Of a stretch of 31,475 nt of DNA, positions 8,465 through 15,138 are shown piece after piece; the stretch's first letter is position 1; each line of letters begins with the position of its first letter. The notes beneath the pieces were generated by a model. It searched no databases and was not told where the DNA came from. It saw only the letters and a list, made by a program, of their open reading frames with translations. The DNA is taken from positions 1-31,475 of IMG/VR virus record IMGVR_UViG_3300018423_000038; one strand, 5' to 3'. This DNA comes from a virus. The translations under genes and the position numbers were made by a program.

Positions 8465-8902
8465 TTATTTCTCCTGAGTAGAGGTTTCTGAGGTTTCTCT
8501 CTTAATAATATCCATAGCAGTCACCCTGCTAGTACGGAGAGTGTCTCCCATTTCAGGTAAGACCTCATACGTTTGATCTTCCATGCGGATTAAATCTTTA
8601 CCAAGAACATCATGCTTATGGATAAGATCCCACTTATCTCGTCTGCGCTGATAAATCTGCTCCCATTTCTGACGAGCATCTTCACCGATCACGCGATCAA
8701 AATCTAAATCGAATGAGTCCATCCCTGTGTCTTGTACCTTCATAGAGTTGTCCACCTGTGAGCTGAAGCCCACAGACAAGCCATTTCCTTCTTTTAAGGT
8801 CGCATCAGAACCACATTCGCATTTCAAAGACTGTATTGACCTTGAAACCCGCTTGGTTAAGAGTAAACCACAAGAATGACATTGGAACTTCACTATCGGC
8901 AT
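8465..8902 (-). CDS. Zinc-ribbon protein of the tail gene block (145 aa)
   Basis: ATG at 8902 is chosen because GGAGG lies seven bases before it; an open frame continues upstream to 9076 but only through the coding region of the neighbouring gene. The first 35 residues hold a four-cysteine ribbon, CHSCG at 8-12 and CECG at about 29-32, like the small FmdB-type or rubredoxin-like zinc ribbons. The remaining part is charged, with a helical EDARQKWEQIYQRRRDKWDL segment, and ends in a Thr/Glu-rich tail. It lies between a structural gene and the sheath gene, two bases before the latter, so it is almost surely cotranscribed with the sheath and could be a tail assembly factor or minor virion protein. 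No specific function is recognised. Confidence 0.7.
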   Translation of the reverse strand: MPIVKFQCHSCGLLLTKRVSRSIQSLKCECGSDATLKEGNGLSVGFSSQVDNSMKVQDTGMDSFDLDFDRVIGEDARQKWEQIYQRRRDKWDLIHKHDVLGKDLIRMEDQTYEVLPEMGDTLRTSRVTAMDIIKRETSETSTQEK

Positions 8903-8943
8903 GAGAACCCTCCGTATTTCTAAAAGTAAAGATAGAGGAACTA

Positions 8944-10062
8944 TCAGAGTAGCCTCTGTATCAACTCTGTTGTCTTTGACCCATTTCCTCTGACAGGAGC
9001 TTGCAGGGGAACAAGCTGCACCCCATAAGTTGAAATGCTTTGGATAGGGACTAGCAGAGGGAAATGAATAAACCAATCCACCTGCATGGTGAAGCTGATG
9101 CTCGCGGTGAAGAAGTAATCATCACCATTGTCGTCATAAACCTCTTCTGCCTCCCCCCCAAGAGAGACATCTGAGAGCTCCATACCCATACTCGCAAACT
9201 TAGGTCTTAAGGTAGACCATATCCACACGGCGGTTTGATCTGAAATATCCGCTTGAGAGTGAACGTCTCTCGCGATAATGTCTATGTCTAAAGAAACGTC
9301 CCAACGTCCCCCATATTCATGGCAGATCTCCTCCCGATCCTCTGCCACAATTACAGCGCACTCGTCATTGTGTTGGAGCCTTCTACCGAAAACAATCGTA
9401 GCTCCCTTAATGATCTCCCGATAGGCGCGAGAAGGCTCTACCCTAAAAGGACCTTCTCTCTCCATCTTCTCTGTATAAGTCACATACAGAGAAGTTCCTC
9501 TAGGGGAAGCCTCTGTCAGAGTAATCTTATTTCCCTCAAGAACATACTCCGTAAGACCAAGAATCCTCTGAGAAGGGTTCTCTAGGACTCGAAGCGAGTT
9601 CTCAATGGGTTCCCCCGAAAGAATGATCTCAGTATCTGACTGAAATACGAGCGCATCTTCTCTTACACGCCGATACCTCTCGTAATAGACATCATGCTCT
9701 CTCTTTGTAGGATCAACGCCATCAGTCTCAAAAATCGTCAAATGATAGATGCCAGGAGTCATTTCAGAAGGTGAAACCATCGGATCTTCTCTGACCCACT
9801 CCACGCTACCTAAGTAAGGCTTATTCGGAAATTGAGCCAAGCTCACATACCCCTCAACTGTCCCTATGAAATTGTTAGAGTCGAGGACGACATTAGAGGC
9901 TCCGCCAGTCTTAACGATCATCCCAAACTGAGGGCGCTCATCAAAGGCGTACTTACCCTGTATGTTCTGAGCGAAGTTGGGGTAGCGAGGGTGGTCTGAC
10001 CAAAATCCCCTTAGCTCTCTAATCACTCGATCTCTAACGGCTATCGACAAGTGGTGGTACAT
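8944..10062 (-). CDS. Virion structural protein, probably neck or tail (372 aa)
   Basis: No catalytic motif is visible. The protein begins MYHHLSIAVRDRVIRELRGFWSDHPRYP, with helices at the N-terminus, then is mostly beta-rich. The segment from about residue 145 to 205 (NPSQRILGLTEYVLEG, then NKITLTEASPRGTSLYVTY) resembles the beta repeats of the sheath gene downstream. The C-terminal third (WDVSLDIDIIARDVHSQADISDQTAVWIW onwards) looks like the fold of neck or tail-completion proteins, which is an inference from context and pattern only. GGAG lies five bases before the ATG at 10062. As first gene of the block that leads to the sheath, it is likely expressed with it. It could be a tail terminator or connector component. 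Confidence 0.6.
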   Translation of the reverse strand: MYHHLSIAVRDRVIRELRGFWSDHPRYPNFAQNIQGKYAFDERPQFGMIVKTGGASNVVLDSNNFIGTVEGYVSLAQFPNKPYLGSVEWVREDPMVSPSEMTPGIYHLTIFETDGVDPTKREHDVYYERYRRVREDALVFQSDTEIILSGEPIENSLRVLENPSQRILGLTEYVLEGNKITLTEASPRGTSLYVTYTEKMEREGPFRVEPSRAYREIIKGATIVFGRRLQHNDECAVIVAEDREEICHEYGGRWDVSLDIDIIARDVHSQADISDQTAVWIWSTLRPKFASMGMELSDVSLGGEAEEVYDDNGDDYFFTASISFTMQVDWFIHFPLLVPIQSISTYGVQLVPLQAPVRGNGSKTTELIQRLL

Positions 10063-10151
10063 GATCTCTCCTTTGACGAGTCACCATACCAACACCATAT
10101 AAAACCTCAACCATGCGGGGCAGTTATCAACTTTTTTTAGCTTTTTCGGTC

Positions 10152-10187
10152 AAGAGTAGAGAGCTTTCCTATAATAAGAGTAGAGAG
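10152..10187. repeat. Short direct repeat next to a TATAAT box
   Basis: AAGAGTAGAGAG occurs exactly twice, at 10152-10163 and 10176-10187, 24 bases apart, flanking a perfect TATAAT at 10170-10175. The spacing and symmetry around a -10-like box suggest a regulator binding site, but no protein can be assigned to it. Confidence 0.4.
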
Positions 10188-10238
10188 TCCTTCTCTCTCA
10201 CTATCATAGTGGGCTCAGAGAAAAAATCTCGTTTTCTC

Positions 10239-10266
10239 TTGACAAAGTACGGCGAACTCTTATATG
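10239..10266 (+). promoter_or_regulatory. Sigma-70-type promoter for the GHKL ATPase gene
   Basis: A perfect -35 hexamer TTGACA (10239-10244), a 16-base spacer and a -10-like TATATG (10261-10266). Transcription would begin near 10273, so the ATG inside the -10 at 10264 cannot be the start used, which supports the downstream start at 10336. Confidence 0.65.
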
Positions 10267-10335
10267 AGCCCCTCAGAGAGCGTCAAAAACCTCTCTACAA
10301 CCCCGACACACCCAACAATCGAGGAGATGCTTCCT

Positions 10336-12489
10336 ATGGGTATGAAACACATCCAAGACGTGAACACTCAGAACTCCATCGACAGGAAATTCCGAGACAT
10401 CCAAGATCCACAGCAGTATCTGAGAGAGCTTTATCAGAACTGCCTTGAGGCGGGGGCTACGCAGATTATGATCGAGCCCGAACCTGAGGCGTGGGAGAAC
10501 TTCAAAGTCCAACGTATGATGGTGCTTGACAACGGAACAGGGATGGACGAAGCGACACTCTTAAAGGTGTGTGACCTTAATGCGAGCACAAAGACGACAG
10601 GGGGGGAGCACGACAATTTCGGAGTGGGGGCTAAGATTTCATGCCTGCCCTTTAACAAGTTCGGCATGGTCATCGTCACATGGACGAAAGAGAACCCCGA
10701 AGGAGTTATGATCCGCTTGAAGGCAGATGATCATGGATATGGGTCAGAGGATGGAGAAGTCACAGGATATGGGGTGGACTCCGAAGACAATATCTTTGAA
10801 GATCAGATTCAAGGGTTCAACACCTTCAAGCCGCAGTACCTTGCTGATCTTGGGGTTGATTGGTCTAAGACTTTAGAGAAAGCAAAGGACTTGTTGACCG
10901 CTCAAGGCGCTCATTCGGAGAGTGGGACTCTTGTAGTCCTATGCGGAAATCACTTTTTCGACAATACGATGTTGAAGGACTCTATGGGGTCATATGCGAG
11001 TCGGGATAGTCGGTGCAACTACCTCAATCAGAGATATTTCAAGCTCCCTCAGAATGTCCAAACAAAGGTGGGGAGCATCCCCATTAAGGGTATCGACAAG
11101 AAGCCGAACCTCTTTGATGACTTCAAAGAGCTAGAAGAAAATATTTCATCTGCCGTAGACTCCAACTTCCCCATAGAGCTTTACTCTTACTTTTATGGAC
11201 AAGGGACTGAGCCCCTAAAAGAAGCTTCTACAACTGTGGGTCTTTGGCTAGAGGACTATGAGAGCAAGTATATGCCGAAAGAGATTCAAGAAGGAGGCTC
11301 TCTCCATAGACGTGGGAACACAAAAGGCTTCTTTGAGACGATCAAGGGGACTCCCTCTTATTGCTCCGCTTCGGGCAAGGTCGAGACAGGTGACGGAACG
11401 AACATCTATTGGTTCATCGTGGACTCGAAAGAACCTACAAAGAGAAGCATCCCGCTCTTTAAAGAGGACATGGTAGGCGGAATCCAAGTAGTCTATAAGG
11501 ACGAGCTTTACCTAAAGAAGAGCTCAAAAGACGGCAAGGGCTATTACCATACGGTTAGCTCATGGGGCATTCCGCACATTTCAGAGTCTCAAGACAACCG
11601 TCTGATCGACCGCATTAAGATTTTTGTAGAGTTCCCCCTGTACAAGAAGGGTGTGCGTGGGGGGGTCATTCCCGATGAGACACGCACTAACATTCATTGG
11701 ATGGACAAGAGCGGTGTCTCAAAGACACTCCCATACCCTTCAGATTATTTCGCAGAGAACTTACCCCAAGATATTTCAGACCTCATCGAGTCTTATCAAA
11801 AGGCTCAGGAGAGCTCATGTACTGACCTTGAAGAGATTCGGAAGAAGATTTCCTCTGTGCTTGAGAGTCTGAACAAGGTGTCGAAGTCCTCCAAAGACGT
11901 ACAAGATGTGGGCGGGGGAGACAAAGGCGGTAATGGGGGGGTGGGAAATAACAATGGGGGCGGCTCTACTCGCAACGGGTCTCGTCGCAACCCTTCTAGC
12001 TCTCGACAGACAGGGCTCGCGCTCCCTAAGCGCAACAAGCCCGCTGAGAGCGCAGTTGTGACCCCTGTCATTTATTGGAAGAAGCACCGCAAGGGCGCGG
12101 ATGATGCCGAGTTCCTAGACTTTGAGGACTCTGAGGGAAATTTGTTCGCCACAAGTCAGTTTACGATGAACTCATCGGGGGCATTTATCCATCTCAATGA
12201 AGACTTCCCCGTGTTCCAAAAGCTCCTCGAATCATATCGAAATAAGATCCGTAAAGAAGGACACGACCTGCTCTTAGAGACCGCTAAGAATATCTTTAAT
12301 GAGAAGATCGGCTCTGCCCTTTACGGCATCATGGCGCTACGCTCTAGCAAGATCATTTCTAAAGACAAGCTTGTGGGACCAGAGTCTCTGACTCAGCACT
12401 TCATTTCAATCTATGCAGACATCCCAAAGATCGAGAAGGAAATGGGTCAAGGGAAGCTCAAGGCTTATGTGATCAAGAGCAAGTCTTAA
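10336..12489 (+). CDS. GHKL-fold (Hsp90/histidine kinase/MutL-type) ATPase, possibly rIIA-like
   Basis: 717 residues from ATG at 10336, nine bases after GAGGAG; the longer frame begins inside the promoter. The GHKL (Bergerat) nucleotide-binding motifs are in order: N box ELYQNCLEAGA (E31, N35), G1 box LDNGTGM (64-70), and a G2-like lid GGEHDNFGVGAKIS (89-102). A middle domain follows, then a Gly/Asn/Ser-rich linker at about 524-560, and a C-terminal domain of about 150 residues with no known match. The phage T4 rIIA protein is of nearly the same length and also carries a GHKL ATPase domain, but I see no rIIA-specific sequence, so this is only a candidate. It stands alone on the plus strand behind its own promoter between two leftward blocks, so it is probably separately expressed. 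Confidence 0.78.
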   Translation: MGMKHIQDVNTQNSIDRKFRDIQDPQQYLRELYQNCLEAGATQIMIEPEPEAWENFKVQRMMVLDNGTGMDEATLLKVCDLNASTKTTGGEHDNFGVGAKISCLPFNKFGMVIVTWTKENPEGVMIRLKADDHGYGSEDGEVTGYGVDSEDNIFEDQIQGFNTFKPQYLADLGVDWSKTLEKAKDLLTAQGAHSESGTLVVLCGNHFFDNTMLKDSMGSYASRDSRCNYLNQRYFKLPQNVQTKVGSIPIKGIDKKPNLFDDFKELEENISSAVDSNFPIELYSYFYGQGTEPLKEASTTVGLWLEDYESKYMPKEIQEGGSLHRRGNTKGFFETIKGTPSYCSASGKVETGDGTNIYWFIVDSKEPTKRSIPLFKEDMVGGIQVVYKDELYLKKSSKDGKGYYHTVSSWGIPHISESQDNRLIDRIKIFVEFPLYKKGVRGGVIPDETRTNIHWMDKSGVSKTLPYPSDYFAENLPQDISDLIESYQKAQESSCTDLEEIRKKISSVLESLNKVSKSSKDVQDVGGGDKGGNGGVGNNNGGGSTRNGSRRNPSSSRQTGLALPKRNKPAESAVVTPVIYWKKHRKGADDAEFLDFEDSEGNLFATSQFTMNSSGAFIHLNEDFPVFQKLLESYRNKIRKEGHDLLLETAKNIFNEKIGSALYGIMALRSSKIISKDKLVGPESLTQHFISIYADIPKIEKEMGQGKLKAYVIKSKS

Positions 12490-12667
12490 CCTTTATCACA
12501 AGCGTGTCATTGATCATCTGAACGGAAATTACACCACTAAGCCGATGCTCTGAGGTGTAGACTCCGTTTTTATCCTCTGAAATAAGGGCTATATGATTAA
12601 AGCCACGCGCCTCTTGTTCATCTACCCCAAGTAAGATGACAGGTTGTGTTTTAGAGTGCTCCTTCAT
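12473..12667 (-). CDS. Small hypothetical protein (64 aa)
   Basis: A compact soluble protein, MKEHSKTQPVILLGVDEQEA onwards, with alternating beta-like stretches (HIALISEDKNG, VISVQMINDTLVIKVK) and no known domain. The start at 12667 is preferred over 12691 because GAGGGGG lies a few bases before it. It overlaps the convergent ATPase gene by 17 bases and follows the glutamine synthetase gene by 42 bases in the same direction. A 9-bp stem covers its ribosome binding site and start codon, so its translation may be controlled. Confidence 0.55.
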   Translation of the reverse strand: MKEHSKTQPVILLGVDEQEARGFNHIALISEDKNGVYTSEHRLSGVISVQMINDTLVIKVKTCS

Positions 12668-12702
12668 CAGACCCCCTCTCTCTTTAAACAAGAGGGTCTG
12701 AT
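12666..12702 (-). promoter_or_regulatory. Stem-loop over the start of the 64-residue gene
   Basis: ATCAGACCC and GGGTCTGAT form a 9-bp stem on the minus strand. The 3' arm contains the GGGG ribosome binding site and the first two bases of the ATG. It lies directly after the glutamine synthetase stop. No T-run follows, so a translation block is more likely than a simple terminator. Confidence 0.5.
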
Positions 12703-12709
12703 AAAGAGC

Positions 12710-13720
12710 TTATGAGAGCAGAGTTGAGTAAATCAGCTCTCTTACTACTTTATACGGGTCAGCGTTCGCATTGGGTCGTCTGTCCTCGAAATAGCCACTC
12801 CCTTCATTGGCTGTTTGAAGGGGAATACGGACGCTCGCTGTCCTATCAGAGACTCCCCATTTAAACTCGTCATAGCGACAAGTCTCATGGTGTCCTGTGA
12901 GCCTTATTTCATACCCATCGCCATAAGCATTAAGATGCCTCTCGATATTCTGAGGTTGACCCATCACACTAAGAATGGACTCAATCACCCGAAGCCCCTC
13001 ATTTGCGCGGGTCTTTTTAGTTGAGAAGTTAGTGTGCATACCCGCCCCATTCCAATCGCCCGCCACAGGCTTGGGGTCAAGCGTAGCTGAAATGCCAAAG
13101 TCCTCTCCAATACGATAGAGAAGCCAACGCGCAAGCCACAGCGAGTCTGAAGCCTCAAGAACATCACCGAAAACTTGGAACTCCCATTGACCAGGCATGA
13201 CCTCTGCGTTGATGCCCGTGAGTGGCAAGCCTGCTTTCAGACAAAGCTCTAAGTGCTTCTCGACAAGAGCCCGACCGCTCACCTCATCTGCACCCACCCC
13301 ACAATAGTAAGGTCCTTGTGCGGGGGGGAAGCGCCTTTCTGAAGGAAATCCTAAAGGTTTAGACCCGTCAAAAAGGGTGTACTCTTGCTCGAACCCTGCC
13401 CATGCCTCAAGACCATCAGTCTGATCGAGCAGATCTCTTAAAACAGCCCTTGTGTTACTCTCGACAGGAGTCACCCCATCTGCATGAAATACTTCACAAA
13501 GAACAAGGATATTATCCATACCCCTAATAGGATCGGGGACAATACGCACAGGCTTTAAAACGCAGTCAGAGCTATGCCCCTCTGCTTGGTTCGTAGAAGA
13601 ACCATCGAAAGACCAAAAAGGACAATCCCCAAAAGTCGTCCCGTCAGGAAGAACTTTAGTCTTAGAACGAACACGCGCTGTGGGAGTCCCCCCATCAATC
13701 CAAATATATTCTGCAAGCAT
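12710..13720 (-). CDS. Glutamine synthetase, type II (GSII, eukaryote-like)
   Basis: Makes glutamine from glutamate, ammonia and ATP. At 336 residues it has GSII size, well below the 450-470 of the bacterial GSI form. Motifs in order: WSFDGSSTNQA (36-46) of the N-terminal beta-grasp domain, EQEYTL (111-116) and NAEVMPGQWEFQ (171-182) with the metal-binding glutamates, GDWNGAGMHTN (221-231), the glutamate-binding GHHET (276-280), SVRIP (296-300) and FEDRRPNANADPY (321-333). All the expected active-site residues are present, so the enzyme should be active. There is no adenylylation loop, as usual for GSII. GAGGTG precedes the ATG. It lies 65 bases after the GNAT gene on the same strand. A metabolic gene of this class in a phage is unusual and was presumably acquired from a cellular genome. 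Confidence 0.93.
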   Translation of the reverse strand: MLAEYIWIDGGTPTARVRSKTKVLPDGTTFGDCPFWSFDGSSTNQAEGHSSDCVLKPVRIVPDPIRGMDNILVLCEVFHADGVTPVESNTRAVLRDLLDQTDGLEAWAGFEQEYTLFDGSKPLGFPSERRFPPAQGPYYCGVGADEVSGRALVEKHLELCLKAGLPLTGINAEVMPGQWEFQVFGDVLEASDSLWLARWLLYRIGEDFGISATLDPKPVAGDWNGAGMHTNFSTKKTRANEGLRVIESILSVMGQPQNIERHLNAYGDGYEIRLTGHHETCRYDEFKWGVSDRTASVRIPLQTANEGSGYFEDRRPNANADPYKVVRELIYSTLLS

Positions 13721-13785
13721 TAAAGCACCTCATAAGAAAGATTATGAACATAGTACCCTAAGGCAAAAGAAGTAGACCCAACAAG

Positions 13786-15138
13786 TTAATAAGAAAAAGA
13801 GCCCCTTACCCACTCCAAGTAAATACGATTAAGTTCCTTGCTGTTACGGAGGTTTATTTCTACGGGGAAGATGGAGTAGAATATATGCTCATGCTCTCTT
13901 TTTCTAAGGGGGAGAGTAGGACTTACCTGTTCAAGAGTTGTGTACTTAATACAATAAAAAATATTAAGAGTGCCTATGATATAGGGGCTCTTTCCTGACA
14001 TAACAACAACAAACCGCCCCCCTAATTTTGGAAGAAATCTCTCTATTTTAGGGGGATCCCCCCAATTTATAGGGTCCATCGGGTTGTACTTTTTGTGCTG
14101 AGTGTTTATTTTTTCAAAGGTCTTTGCCCACTCGTAACCTGAAATATTGTAAGGTTTGACCTCAGCTTTTGAATAATTACTCTTAGAGAGAAGCAGGTCA
14201 GATACGGATTTCTCAATACGATCTTCAAAGTCTTGAAGGGAAATTGAACCAAGCAATTTCCTAAACTGATCTATGTCCGAGTACTGTGCGAACTTTTCTC
14301 GGAGCCCAAGCCCTTCTTGGTCATTTGTTGTAAACTCTATTAACCTGCTTGCTTTTTTACTTATCATCTGCTTGCCTTTTTCAGAGAAAGTAGGGGTGTG
14401 AACGGGCTTCTGCCCACTTTTAGCTTTACTCTCCTCACGCCTCTTCTTACGAGCCAACGTAGCCCTCTGTTCTTTCGTGAGATCGTGGGCTTTGTCTCTC
14501 GGCATACACTTGAGTGGGTTCTTTCCCCCGTCTGTAATGGATGCCCACTCTGCTTCACTAGATACGGCACATGGGCCAACAATGTCTCCTGCCTCATAAG
14601 TCTTAGACTCCCCGTTTTCTTTCTTTACGGTGTGTTTGATCGGAGTGATGGCTATCCAATCACCCCATGTGGCTCGATCATCAGGCTTACCGCCACCATG
14701 ACCTGCAAACCAAGTATCTAACCCACCATGTCCTGTGTTCTTGAGCTTAGGGTCATCTCGCTTGGCTGAGGTTCTCACTCTTTTAGGGTTGCGAAGCATG
14801 GTATCCCTAGTCCTGAAGTCTTTATTTCTGCCCTTATTGGGAACAAAGCCAAAACGCCTATAGAACCTTGTAAGCCTAGCGACAGAAGTAGCCCCAAAGT
14901 CTGTACTAGGAGAAAGAGTAAGCATGACCCCATGAGTATCTGCCCAAGAAATAATCTGAGACATGATCTCTGAGCCTAACCCCTGCTTACGCTCATCTTT
15001 AGAGATTGAAATAGTATTTATCCTCACGACAGGGGGAGAATATTCATCTCCCCCTGACAGGTACGAGAGCATTAAGATAAGCCCCTTATATTTCGCCTCT
15101 AAAGCGTCTTGTAAGTCCCTCACAGATTGATCGTTCAT
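13786..15138 (-). CDS. GNAT acetyltransferase fused to DUF5872-like domain
   Basis: 450 residues in three parts. Residues about 1-110 form a GNAT N-acetyltransferase domain: the strand VVRINTISIS, the acetyl-CoA binding loop RKQGLG (50-55), and the late motif LTRFYRRFGFVPN (89-101). Residues about 138-248 match the pattern of the viral DUF5872 domain: LDTWF, WGDWIAI, then GDIVGPC, PLKCMPR and a basic tail LARKKRREE. The last 200 residues are not recognised. The GNAT part could acetylate a protein or small molecule; the substrate is unknown. The start codon overlaps the stop of the 835-residue gene by one base (TGATG), so the two are probably coupled and may act together; that gene also has a segment often found with DUF5872-type domains. 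Confidence 0.75.
   Translation of the reverse strand: MNDQSVRDLQDALEAKYKGLILMLSYLSGGDEYSPPVVRINTISISKDERKQGLGSEIMSQIISWADTHGVMLTLSPSTDFGATSVARLTRFYRRFGFVPNKGRNKDFRTRDTMLRNPKRVRTSAKRDDPKLKNTGHGGLDTWFAGHGGGKPDDRATWGDWIAITPIKHTVKKENGESKTYEAGDIVGPCAVSSEAEWASITDGGKNPLKCMPRDKAHDLTKEQRATLARKKRREESKAKSGQKPVHTPTFSEKGKQMISKKASRLIEFTTNDQEGLGLREKFAQYSDIDQFRKLLGSISLQDFEDRIEKSVSDLLLSKSNYSKAEVKPYNISGYEWAKTFEKINTQHKKYNPMDPINWGDPPKIERFLPKLGGRFVVVMSGKSPYIIGTLNIFYCIKYTTLEQVSPTLPLRKREHEHIFYSIFPVEINLRNSKELNRIYLEWVRGSFSY

Larger units (their letters stand above)
10063..10335. promoter_or_regulatory. Divergent intergenic region, longest gap in the window
   Basis: This 273-base gap separates the leftward structural block from the rightward ATPase gene. 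It holds the promoter at 10239-10266, a perfect TATAAT at 10170-10175 without a good -35 partner, and a direct repeat at 10152-10187. An open frame from 10113 runs through it but overlaps the ATPase gene in another frame and is not convincing. On the minus strand TATATG near 10097-10102, before the leftward gene, has no matching -35 that I can see. Confidence 0.5.

Noticed and set aside
10113-10448. Open frame of 111 codons on the plus strand before the GHKL ATPase gene
   Set aside because: It spans the promoter and direct repeat, overlaps the ATPase gene in another frame, has no good ribosome binding site and gives a low-complexity Arg/Ser/Glu-rich protein.
11805-12087. Two proline-rich minus-strand frames inside the ATPase gene
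   Set aside because: They are antisense readings of the Gly/Asn-rich linker and have no ribosome binding site or context.
10336-12489. Naming the GHKL ATPase rIIA
   Set aside because: Only length and ATPase type agree; I could not point to rIIA-specific sequence.
13721-13785. Promoter for the glutamine synthetase gene (CATAAT-like box on the minus strand)
   Set aside because: A CATAAT is present but no acceptable -35 lies at 15-18 bases; the gene may be read from the upstream cassette.
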